From G963667675 sp965249215 (GTDB lineage: Bacteria > Chloroflexota > Dehalococcoidia > Lucifugimonadales > UBA3495): 64,000 nt of DNA. The position numbers and the translations under genes were made by a program. Positions within the stretch are counted from its first letter, which is position 1; every line of letters starts with the position of its first letter. This document shows, in pieces, positions 35,122 to 43,114 of the stretch. The notes below the pieces were generated by a model. That model made no database searches. It saw nothing but the letters and a program-made list of their open reading frames with translations, and had not been told where the DNA came from. The stretch spans positions 1,674,001 through 1,738,000 of the forward strand of contig CBDFLN010000002.1 of NCBI GenBank assembly GCA_965249215.1, in the 5' to 3' direction.

Positions 35122-36219
35122 CTATTTCCACTTAAGTCGCGTCTTCAGGTGGTTCAGCTGATTCCACCCCAATTGCCCTTCATGTTGAAGCCGTCCCACC
35201 GCTATGCCGGGAGCAATCCCCTGTTGCCCGGCGAACTCTCGGACTTCCGCTGCAGTGCCCGTGAACGAGTCGGCAAATCCTTCCCAGTCGGCGGGCGGTG
35301 CCAAAAAGTCGGTTGCCCAGGCATCGGCTTCGGCATCGCTGGTCGTTATCCTGCTGTTTCCAGTTTTGTGTCTACCCGCGTCTATGAAAACGTCCTTCTT
35401 GCTATGCAGCAGGATATGCGCCGCCTCGTGGAAGAAACTGAACCATAGATGGTCGTCGGTCAGAAGACGGGCGCTCAATTGAATCACCGCCTTGCGCGGA
35501 GACGACCACCAGACCGCCCCACTCAGCGCCGCCTTTGGCAAGGGCTTAACGAAGCACAAGGCGACACCAGCGTGGTTGCACAGGTCTTGCGCTTCCGTCA
35601 ATGCTTCTATAGTCGGTGTTACAGTACCGACGCGTATTTGCCGGAGCGATTGCCTGAATTTCGCTTCATTGTAATCGGAGCAAACTGTCTTCTCTGCCTC
35701 AATTTCCCCCAACCGCAGCCAGGTCGCCAACGTCGCCTCGTCACTTTCAAAAGCCGGGGAATGGCGGTATGAAATCTGACTGGTTGAATACTTGACGCGC
35801 CAAGCCTCCACCGAGCCAACGCCAAAGAAGCCAAGCAACTTGGCGACGGTGTCTTCCGCCGACGTTGGGTTATCCATAACTCCGCGGGCCACCAGTCCCT
35901 TGACCGGAAATCCCTTGGCCCAATTGGCAGATTCCGCTGAATTGGCAGCCTCAATTTGTTGGGCCAAGCGGAGGCGGTAGTTGGACTCCATACGAAGCCA
36001 AATGCCTGGGCCTCCTCCCAGCACTCGGTCGAACTGAATTGCAGTCTCGGGTACTATAGGAGCCTTCCCGGTTATTATTTCGCTGATCAACTTGGCAGAG
36101 CGCCCACATCGCCGGGCAAACTCGGCTTGGGACATGCCTCGCGCTTCCAACTCTTCTTCCAACACCCATCCAGGCGGCGCGGCATAATCAGGGTTGTACC
36201 GAACGGCTGCTTGCGTCAT
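35122..36219 (-). CDS. XRE-HTH plus ImmA/IrrE metallopeptidase protein, HigA-like antitoxin
   Basis: 365 residues, AAGGAGG before the ATG. The N-terminal helix-turn-helix (LEARGMSQAEFARRCGRSAK, about residues 25-45) is of the HigA/VapI type. The C-terminal half is an ImmA/IrrE-like zinc peptidase domain with FFHEAAHILLHSKKD (HExxH form). It follows a HigB-like toxin gene by 14 bases. Such long antitoxins bind the toxin and the operator; whether the peptidase domain is active in this setting is unclear. Confidence 0.88.
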   Translation of the reverse strand: MTQAAVRYNPDYAAPPGWVLEEELEARGMSQAEFARRCGRSAKLISEIITGKAPIVPETAIQFDRVLGGGPGIWLRMESNYRLRLAQQIEAANSAESANWAKGFPVKGLVARGVMDNPTSAEDTVAKLLGFFGVGSVEAWRVKYSTSQISYRHSPAFESDEATLATWLRLGEIEAEKTVCSDYNEAKFRQSLRQIRVGTVTPTIEALTEAQDLCNHAGVALCFVKPLPKAALSGAVWWSSPRKAVIQLSARLLTDDHLWFSFFHEAAHILLHSKKDVFIDAGRHKTGNSRITTSDAEADAWATDFLAPPADWEGFADSFTGTAAEVREFAGQQGIAPGIAVGRLQHEGQLGWNQLNHLKTRLKWK

Positions 36220-36233
36220 AAGTATTGACCTCC

Positions 36234-36569
36234 TTAGTGATAGTCAACCACGTCAGTAACGATGATCGCCGTCACTTGGGCTAGGTCTATCCCTCCATCT
36301 GCTTTCAACGGGACCGGGTCATGATCCGGCGACAATACCAAACGGTAAGGCTGAACGAGGCTAACCGCGAACGATCCCCCGCGATCGCCGGTTAGCTGGT
36401 GAAGCCCAAGTGGTGGCCGCTCCCCCGCCTCTGCCAACGTATCAGCCGCTTCCAAGACTGCCAGGCGTGATGCTATCGTGCGGGCCATACGGTCGCCGTA
36501 TTCCTTTTGGAGCGCTCTTGCCGAATTAAAGACTGCCGCGAGTTTTCGGGTCCGGAATGTGATCTCCAC
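36234..36569 (-). CDS. HigB-like (RelE-fold) toxin
   Basis: 111 residues, GTG start with GGGAGC upstream. EITFRTRKLAAVFNSARALQ and GLHQLTGDRGGSFAVSLVQP, then YRLVLSPDH, match the HigB/plasmid-maintenance killer pattern of mRNA interferases. It is first in the operon, ahead of its antitoxin, the HigBA order. Controlled from the promoter at 36590-36636. Confidence 0.85.
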   Translation of the reverse strand: MEITFRTRKLAAVFNSARALQKEYGDRMARTIASRLAVLEAADTLAEAGERPPLGLHQLTGDRGGSFAVSLVQPYRLVLSPDHDPVPLKADGGIDLAQVTAIIVTDVVDYH

Positions 36570-36589
36570 CCATAGCGCTCCCCTATTTT

Positions 36590-36636
36590 GTTACCTGATG
36601 GGTAACACTATATCACAGGATGACCATCGGCCTCAA
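36590..36636 (-). promoter_or_regulatory. Promoter and palindromic operator of the HigB locus
   Basis: On the minus strand: TTGAGG (36636-36631), 18 bases, TATAGT (36612-36607), followed at once by the perfect inverted repeat GTTACC-catca-GGTAAC (36606-36590). An antitoxin bound there would block the start site. The half-site is the same as at the other toxin locus (11313-11330). Confidence 0.7.
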
Positions 36637-36776
36637 CTGCCGGTCCTATGGTGTGCTTGCGCAGGCGGCGAGCGGGAGCAAAAGTTGCTTTCGCCGGATC
36701 TTGGGAACCCCCATACCCCCAACCGCCCCCACAGTGCTAAAATAGTTCCCGGACAAACAAAGTTGGGTGGAGGACG

Positions 36777-39692
36777 ATGGCCCAGCAATACATCTTCGTT
36801 AAAGGCGCCAGGGAGCACAACCTAAAGAACATCGACGTCCGCATTCCCCGCGATAAGATGGTCGTCATCACCGGAGTTTCCGGCTCCGGCAAAAGCTCCC
36901 TCGCCTTCGACACCATCTACGCCGAGGGACAGCGCCGCTACGTCGAGTCTCTCTCCGCCTATGCCCGCCAGTTCCTTGGCCGCATGGACAAGCCCGACGT
37001 GGACTACATCGAGGGCCTCTCCCCCGCCATTTCCATCGACCAGAAGGGCGTCTCCCACAACCCCCGCTCCACCGTGGGCACCGTAACCGAGGTCTACGAC
37101 TACCTCCGCCTGCTCTTCGCCAGGATAGGCCGCCCCCACTGCCCCAAGTGCGGCCGCCCGGTAGAACGGCAGACCGTCCAGCAAATCGTCGACGCCGTCC
37201 TCGCCCTGCCCGAGGACAGCCGCATCATGCTCCTGGCCCCCAAGGTCAGGCGCAAGAAGGGCGAGCACAAAGACGTGTTCGAGGCCGCCCGCAGGACGGG
37301 ATTCGTCCGGGTGCGCGTCAACGGCCAGGTCCACCTGCTGGAGGAGTTGGGCGACCTGAACCTGGACAAGAAGAAGTGGCACTACATCGAACTCGTCGTG
37401 GACCGCCTGATTGTCCGCCCCGACACCGAGGTCAACCGCGTCGCCGAGTCGGTGGAAGCCGCCCTCAAAGAAGGCGACGGCGTCCTGCAGGTGGACCGGG
37501 AGGACGGCGAAGAACTGGTTTTCTCCGAGCAGTTTTCCTGCGCCCAGTGCGGCACCAGCCTGCCCGAAATCGAACCCCGCACCTTCAGTTTCAACAGCCC
37601 CCACGGCGCCTGCACCCAATGCACCGGCTTGGGCTACAAGCTGGAGGTCGACCCCGGCCTGGTGGTCTACAACAGGAACCTGTCCCTCTCCGAAGGGGCC
37701 GTAACCCCCTGGATGAGGGGCGGCGTTTCCAACAGTTGGTACCTCAGCCTGCTCGAGGCGGTGGCCCGGGAGCACGGCTTCTCCGTCAAGATCCCGGTGA
37801 AGGAGCTCACCCAGGACCATATCGACCTGGTCCTCTACGGCAACCGGTCTAAGAAAGTCACGATACGTCACAAGTCCCACAACGGCCGCATCTATAGCTG
37901 GGACACTACCTTCGAGGGCGTGATTCCCAACCTGCAGCGCCGCTACCGGGACACCGAGTCCGACCACACCCGCCAGGAAATAGAGCGTTACATGGCCGCC
38001 CGGGCCTGCAAGTCCTGCGGCGGCAAGCGGCTCCGGCCCGAGGCGCTGGCCGTCACCGTCTGCGGCCTGGGCATCATGGACGTGTGCTCCAAGAACATCG
38101 GCGACGCCCTGGAATGGGTGCGGGAGATCGACCCCGACGCCTCCGGAGACCACCCCGGCGACACCCTGTCGGTCCGTGACAGGACCATCGGCAACCAGAT
38201 TCTCAAGGAGATCGACGGCCGGCTCCGGTTCTTGACGAACATCGGGCTGGACTACGTGACTATGGACCGCACCGCCCGCACTCTCTCCGGCGGCGAGGCC
38301 CAGCGAGTTCGCCTGGCCACCCAGATTGGCTCAGGCCTTACCGGCGTCCTTTACGTCTGCGACGAACCCACCGTCGGCCTGCACCCCCACGACGACCACC
38401 GCCTCATCGGCACCCTGAAACGCCTGCGGGACATGGGCAACACCGTGATTGTCGTGGAGCACGACGAGGCCATGATGCGCGCCGCCGACTTCATCGCCGA
38501 CCTGGGTCCCGGCGCCGGCGAGCACGGCGGCCACGTCGTCGCCGCCGGCCCCATCGACGAAATCATGGAAGCCCCCGGCTCTATTACCGGCCAGTACCTC
38601 AGCGGCCGCAAGCGGGTACCCACGCCGGAGGCTCGACGCCCCGGCAACGGCCATTTCCTGCGTATCACCGGGGCTAGGGAGAACAACCTCCGCAATATCG
38701 ACGTGGAGATTCCCCTGGGACTCCTCACCTGCATCACCGGCGTGTCCGGGTCGGGCAAGAGCAGCCTGGCCTACGAAATCCTGTACAAGCGGCTGGCCCA
38801 GATGCTCTTCCGGGGCCGGGACCTTCCCGGAGCCCACGACGATGTTACCGGCGTCGAGAACATCGACAAGGTGGTCAACATCGACCAGTCCCCCATCGGC
38901 CGCACCCCCCGCAGCAACCCGGCCACCTATACCGGCGCCTTCACCCCCATCCGGGAGCTATTCTCTAACCTGCCCGAGTCCCGCGTCCGGGGATACAAGC
39001 CGGGGCGCTTCTCCTTCAACGTCAAGGGGGGCCGTTGCGAGGCCTGCCAGGGGGAGGGCTACAACCAGATTGAGATGCAGTTCCTGCCCGATGTTACCGT
39101 ACCCTGCGAGATTTGCCACGGGCGCCGTTACAACCGTGAGGCGTTGGAGGTCACGCTCCGGGGCAAGAGCATCGCCGACGTGCTGAGCATGACCGTCGCC
39201 CAGGCCCTGGAGTTTTTCGAGAGCATCCCCCGCATCCGGGCCAAGCTCGAAACCCTGCGCGACGTTGGCCTGGGCTACATCCGGCTGGGCCAGCCCGCCA
39301 CCACCCTCTCAGGCGGCGAAGCCCAGCGGGTCAAGCTGTCCACCGAGCTGTCCAAGCGGGCCACCGGCAAGACCATCTACCTCCTCGATGAACCCACCAC
39401 CGGCCTGTCCTTCGAGGACTGCGCCGCCCTCCTCCGGGTTCTGCACCGTCTGGCTGACGCCGGCAACTCCGTGCTGCTCATAGAACACAACCTCGACGTC
39501 ATCAAGAACTCCGACTGGATCATAGACCTGGGCCCGGGAGCAGGCGACCGGGGCGGCCAGCTCATTGGCGTCGGCACCCCCGAGCAATTGGCCGAAAACC
39601 CGGACTCCCACACCGGCCGTTACATCAAGCAAGTCCTGGCCCAGGCCACCCTACCGTCCCCCCAACCCGCCGCCGTCGCCGCCGGCGACTAG
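36777..39692 (+). CDS. uvrA: Excinuclease ABC subunit A
   Basis: 971 residues, GGAGGA upstream. DNA-damage recognition ATPase of nucleotide-excision repair. Walker A motifs in GVSGSGKSSLAFDTIYAEGQ (about residue 33) and GVSGSGKSSLAYEILYKRL (about 660). ABC signatures LSGGEAQRVRLATQIGS and LSGGEAQRVKLSTELSK. Zinc modules CPKCGRP, CAQCGTSLPEIEPRTFSFNS and CEACQGEGYNQIEMQF. Full length. The frame encodes a high proportion of G/C-ending codons like its neighbours. A TAAAAT at 36738 may be its -10. No other uvr gene is nearby. Confidence 0.98.
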   Translation: MAQQYIFVKGAREHNLKNIDVRIPRDKMVVITGVSGSGKSSLAFDTIYAEGQRRYVESLSAYARQFLGRMDKPDVDYIEGLSPAISIDQKGVSHNPRSTVGTVTEVYDYLRLLFARIGRPHCPKCGRPVERQTVQQIVDAVLALPEDSRIMLLAPKVRRKKGEHKDVFEAARRTGFVRVRVNGQVHLLEELGDLNLDKKKWHYIELVVDRLIVRPDTEVNRVAESVEAALKEGDGVLQVDREDGEELVFSEQFSCAQCGTSLPEIEPRTFSFNSPHGACTQCTGLGYKLEVDPGLVVYNRNLSLSEGAVTPWMRGGVSNSWYLSLLEAVAREHGFSVKIPVKELTQDHIDLVLYGNRSKKVTIRHKSHNGRIYSWDTTFEGVIPNLQRRYRDTESDHTRQEIERYMAARACKSCGGKRLRPEALAVTVCGLGIMDVCSKNIGDALEWVREIDPDASGDHPGDTLSVRDRTIGNQILKEIDGRLRFLTNIGLDYVTMDRTARTLSGGEAQRVRLATQIGSGLTGVLYVCDEPTVGLHPHDDHRLIGTLKRLRDMGNTVIVVEHDEAMMRAADFIADLGPGAGEHGGHVVAAGPIDEIMEAPGSITGQYLSGRKRVPTPEARRPGNGHFLRITGARENNLRNIDVEIPLGLLTCITGVSGSGKSSLAYEILYKRLAQMLFRGRDLPGAHDDVTGVENIDKVVNIDQSPIGRTPRSNPATYTGAFTPIRELFSNLPESRVRGYKPGRFSFNVKGGRCEACQGEGYNQIEMQFLPDVTVPCEICHGRRYNREALEVTLRGKSIADVLSMTVAQALEFFESIPRIRAKLETLRDVGLGYIRLGQPATTLSGGEAQRVKLSTELSKRATGKTIYLLDEPTTGLSFEDCAALLRVLHRLADAGNSVLLIEHNLDVIKNSDWIIDLGPGAGDRGGQLIGVGTPEQLAENPDSHTGRYIKQVLAQATLPSPQPAAVAAGD

Positions 39693-39759
39693 CCCAGTGC
39701 CCGCGGACATGACCCCTCAACGGGACGCCTCCACAACATGACCCCCTTCTTCAACCGTC

Positions 39760-39885
39760 ATTCCGGCCTTGAGCCGGAATCTCGGGTTCTGGAATCTCGG
39801 GTTAATGAACAGTCCGTTCGTGGTGAGCTTGTCGAACCACCCGAACGGACGCGGCTATCCCCCGTTCGTGGTGAGGCTCTATCCG
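39760..39885. repeat. Cluster of dispersed palindromes (one type A, two type B)
   Basis: Type A ATTCCGGC-GCCGGAAT at 39760-39780. Type B, complete, at 39814-39848 (CCGTTCG...CCGAACGG). Type B, truncated after GAGGCTCT, at 39862-39885. They separate uvrA from the recombinase region. The 15-base palindrome GGCCT-catat-AGGCC follows at 39915-39929. Confidence 0.8.
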
Positions 39886-39961
39886 CACAACTAACGACTC
39901 TTACCGTCCTATAAGGCCTCATATAGGCCAGGTTCGTAGCTGGATTGATGACATCGGAGCC

Positions 39962-40017
39962 TTGACCTGTCCCCCGAACTCCCGTAAAATACCACTACGT
40001 CCCACACGCTGTGTGGG
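39962..40017 (+). promoter_or_regulatory. Promoter and palindromic operator, recombinase 1
   Basis: TTGACC (39962-39967), 17 bases, TAAAAT (39985-39990), ten bases, then the perfect palindrome CCCACACGCTGTGTGGG (40001-40017) over and beyond the expected start of transcription. The same layout is repeated 1,402 bases downstream. Confidence 0.7.
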
Positions 40018-40041
40018 AAATAGTATGGGAATAGAGGGAGC

Positions 40042-41238
40042 ATGGAGAATCTTAACGCCCTTTCGGCAAAGACCCTTAGCAAACCCGGCAGGCACCGCGC
40101 CGGCGACGGCCTCTACCTCAACGTCTCCCCTTCGGGGAGCAAATCGTGGGTCCAGAGAATTGTAATCCATGGACGGCGCCGTGACATAGGGCTGGGGCCC
40201 TATCCCGCGGTCAGCCTTGCCAGGGCCCGGGAGATCGCCCACGATAATCGCACCGCTATTTCCCAGGGCCGGGACCCGGTGGCTGAGAAACGGGAGGCGC
40301 GCCAGGCAGGCCTGAGGAGTGCCCCGTCCATCCCCACCTTCTCTGAAGCCGCGGCCCTGGTGATCGAGTTGCGCCGCCCCACCTGGAGCAACGCCAGGCA
40401 CGCCGCCCAGTGGGAGAACACCCTGGCCACCTACGCCCATCCTGTGATTGGGACCAAGACGGTCGACTCCATCACCCCCGCCGACGCCATGGAGGTGCTT
40501 ACGCCAATCTGGACCGCCAAGCCGGAGACCGCCAGCCGGGTCAGACAGCGGATGGAGACCGTCATGGACTGGGCGATCACCCACGGTTACAGACTGGACA
40601 ATCCCGCGGGGCGGTCGCTACTCAGGGTATTGCCTCCGGTCAAACGGCTGAAGGAACACCGGCAGGCCCTGCACTATGCGCAGGTGCCGGAGGCGGTGGC
40701 GCGGATCAGGGAGTCAACCGCCGACACTCCGACCAAGCTGGCCTTTGAGTTTCTCGTACTGACCGCCGGCCGCTCCGTTGAGGTGCGGGCGGCGGAGTGG
40801 AGCGAGATCGATTGGGAGGCGGCTAGCTGGGAGGTCCCCGCCTCCCGGATGAAGGCCAGGCGTACCCACCGGGTGCCGCTATCCGGCAGGGCAATGGAGA
40901 TACTGAAGGAGGCGGTACGCTTCGGCGACGGTCATGGCCTGGTATTCCCCTCCGCCCGTAGCGGCAAGGCAGCGTCCCCCACGACGTTCATCGCGCTGAT
41001 TCGGCGTCTGGGCATCCCCGCCGTACCCCACGGATTCAGGTCCAGCTTCCGTGACTGGGTGATTGAGCAGACGGCTACGCCGTGGGCGGTGGCCGAGGCA
41101 GCCCTCGCCCACAACGTGGGCAATTCTACGGAGGCGGCATATATGCGGGGCGACCTGTTCGACCAGCGCCGGGTGCTGATGGACGCTTGGGGCACGTTTG
41201 TAACCAGTGAGACTAACGAGGAGGACAATCGTGGGTAA
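40042..41238 (+). CDS. Tyrosine recombinase (phage-type integrase), copy 1
   Basis: 398 residues, GAGGGAG before the ATG. P4-type integrase layout: N-terminal DUF4102-like domain (GDGLYLNVSPSGSKSWVQRI, then GLGPYPAVSLARAREIA), core-binding domain, catalytic domain. Catalytic Arg in VLTAGRSVEVRAAEW, His-x-x-Arg in PHGFRSSFRDWV, His in ALAHNVGNST, Tyr in AAYMRGDLF. All are present. It would integrate or excise an element, but no tRNA attachment site is seen nearby. The following gene is a duplicate. Confidence 0.93.
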   Translation: MENLNALSAKTLSKPGRHRAGDGLYLNVSPSGSKSWVQRIVIHGRRRDIGLGPYPAVSLARAREIAHDNRTAISQGRDPVAEKREARQAGLRSAPSIPTFSEAAALVIELRRPTWSNARHAAQWENTLATYAHPVIGTKTVDSITPADAMEVLTPIWTAKPETASRVRQRMETVMDWAITHGYRLDNPAGRSLLRVLPPVKRLKEHRQALHYAQVPEAVARIRESTADTPTKLAFEFLVLTAGRSVEVRAAEWSEIDWEAASWEVPASRMKARRTHRVPLSGRAMEILKEAVRFGDGHGLVFPSARSGKAASPTTFIALIRRLGIPAVPHGFRSSFRDWVIEQTATPWAVAEAALAHNVGNSTEAAYMRGDLFDQRRVLMDAWGTFVTSETNEEDNRG

Positions 41239-41363
41239 ACGAGGGAGACCGGGGTCTATGAGCACAGTTCGGGGGCGTAACTCTCCGCCATATCAATCCC
41301 TCATGCCGCGCCATAGAGTCGCATAAGCCCAGCGTACGTAGTGGAATTGCTGATGCCATACCC

Positions 41364-41419
41364 TTGCCCCTTCCCTCAGGCTCCCGTAAAATGCCACCCA
41401 ATCCCACGCATTGTGTGGG
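41364..41419 (+). promoter_or_regulatory. Promoter and palindromic operator, recombinase 2
   Basis: TTGCCC (41364-41369), 17 bases, TAAAAT (41387-41392), ten bases, then CCCACGCATTGTGTGGG (41403-41419), an imperfect form of the copy-1 palindrome. Spacings are identical to copy 1, and the upstream 50 bases are also similar. Confidence 0.7.
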
Positions 41420-41443
41420 GAATCATGTGGCAGGTACGGGAAT

Positions 41444-43114
41444 ATGGGGAGACTTACAGAACCCACCGCCAAGGCCCTTAGCAGACACGGCAGGCACGGC
41501 GACGGTCTCTACCTCAACATTGCCCCTTCAGGCAGTAAATCGTGGGTACAACGAATTGTAATCCATCGACGCCGCCGCGACATTGGTCTGGGTCCGTATC
41601 TCGCCGTCAGTCTTGACAGAGCCCGGTCCATTGCTCAGGAGAATCGCTCCGCCGTTGCCCAGGGCCGGGACCCGGTAGCAGAGAAGCGGCTGGAGCGGGG
41701 GGCTATCCGCAACCCAGCGCCATCTATTCCCACATTCTCCGAAGCAGCCGCCCGGGTAATCGAACTGCGCCGTCCCACCTGGAGCAATCCTAAACACGCG
41801 GCCCAGTGGCAATCGACACTCCAGACCTATGCCTTCCCCCTGATCGGGAACAAGCCGGTTGACGGCATCACCTCCGCCGACGTCTTAGAGGTACTATCGC
41901 CCATCTGGACCGGCAAGCCGGAAACCGCCAGCCGGGTCCGCCAGCGGATGGAGACGGTCATGGACTGGGCGGTTGCCCAGGGCCACCGGCTTGACAACCC
42001 CGCGGGTAGGTCACTGCTCAAAGTCCTGCCCAAGACCCAACGGGTGAAGGAACACCATCAGGCATTCCCCTATTTCCCGATACCAGAGCTGGTGAGGCAA
42101 GTCAGGGGTTCCACTGCCAATATTTCGACCAAGCTCGCGTTTGAGTTTCTGGTCCTCACCGCCAGCCGCTCCCGGGAGGTGCGGGAGGCTGAGTGGAGCG
42201 AGATCGACTGGCAATTGGCAACCTGGGAGATTCCCGCCAGTCGAATGAAAGGCCGCCGGCCCCCACTTGTCCCACTGTCCACTGGTGCCGTAGATATGCT
42301 GTGGCAGGCAAGGGAGCTATACGGAGACCGGGGGTTGATATTCCCCGTCGCGCGCAGCGGCAAGCCAGCGTCGGAAATGGTGTTCGGCGCCCTGCTCCAG
42401 CGGCTGAAAATCCCGGCTGTACTCCACGGTTTTCGGACCTCCTTCAGAAACTGGGCAGCCGAGTGCACACCCACGCCCTGGGCGGTGGCCGAAGAGGCCC
42501 TCGCCCACAACACCGGCAACAGCACCGAGGTACAGTATCTGTGGAGCGGCCCATTCCTCCAGCGGAAGGTGTTGATGCAGGCCTGGTCGAACTTCGTTAC
42601 CGGCGGGGCCGATACGGAGCGGCAAACGTCCGGACCAACCCCGAACACCGGTGACAGCACCGAGCCAAAGTCTGTCTGGGACGGCTCATTCCCCCGGGTA
42701 CGAGAACGAACGGAGGCTCGGGAGGCTTACCGTGCGAGTTTGACCGAAAGGACGGAGGGCAAAACACATGAGGAAATCCGAGACGAATTTCTTCGCGACG
42801 TGCTGGAAGGCAAAATTCCGGATTTCCCCAAATACTCCGATTTGCCGTCCTGGTGGAGGGATACTCCTGAAGAATTGGCCTATTCAGGCCACCCATTATT
42901 TCCCGACCGGTGGACGTTGCTGGAAATCTACATTGACCTGGCCAAAGAGCAACGCTGGGCCTGGGATGGACTGTGCGACCTTCTGCGCCAAATGTTCGAA
43001 AATGGTGAACCGATCCCCGAGTTGCTAGCAGCCCGTCTGAGGATTAGCTGGCGTGACTTGGATACAGGTGGAGGTCAGACGGCGACAATTATTGTTGCCG
43101 GGTGCAGCCACTGA
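41444..43114 (+). CDS. Tyrosine recombinase, copy 2, with extra C-terminal domain and IS-altered end
   Basis: 556 residues from the ATG at 41444, the first ATG that aligns with copy 1; the ribosome site is weak. The first 390 residues parallel copy 1. Catalytic residues: Arg in VLTASRSREVREAEW, HGFRTSFRNW, ALAHNTGNST, Tyr in VQYLWSGPF. An added segment of about 135 residues follows (KTHEEIRDEFLRDVLEGKIP, PSWWRDTPEELAYSGHPLFP) that I do not recognise. The IS1182 copy entered at CTAG (43025-43028). Without it the frame would end ELLA-stop, 529 residues; now 27 element-coded residues replace the last one and the natural stop. Confidence 0.88.
   Translation: MGRLTEPTAKALSRHGRHGDGLYLNIAPSGSKSWVQRIVIHRRRRDIGLGPYLAVSLDRARSIAQENRSAVAQGRDPVAEKRLERGAIRNPAPSIPTFSEAAARVIELRRPTWSNPKHAAQWQSTLQTYAFPLIGNKPVDGITSADVLEVLSPIWTGKPETASRVRQRMETVMDWAVAQGHRLDNPAGRSLLKVLPKTQRVKEHHQAFPYFPIPELVRQVRGSTANISTKLAFEFLVLTASRSREVREAEWSEIDWQLATWEIPASRMKGRRPPLVPLSTGAVDMLWQARELYGDRGLIFPVARSGKPASEMVFGALLQRLKIPAVLHGFRTSFRNWAAECTPTPWAVAEEALAHNTGNSTEVQYLWSGPFLQRKVLMQAWSNFVTGGADTERQTSGPTPNTGDSTEPKSVWDGSFPRVRERTEAREAYRASLTERTEGKTHEEIRDEFLRDVLEGKIPDFPKYSDLPSWWRDTPEELAYSGHPLFPDRWTLLEIYIDLAKEQRWAWDGLCDLLRQMFENGEPIPELLAARLRISWRDLDTGGGQTATIIVAGCSH

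Noticed and set aside
37148..37852. Long plus-strand frame inside uvrA
   Set aside because: Arg- and Pro-rich shadow of the uvrA reading frame, typical of G+C-rich coding DNA.
39915..39929. Attachment-site core (GGCCT-catat-AGGCC)
   Set aside because: The palindrome is real, but no second copy was found past the recombinases, so an att role is unsupported.
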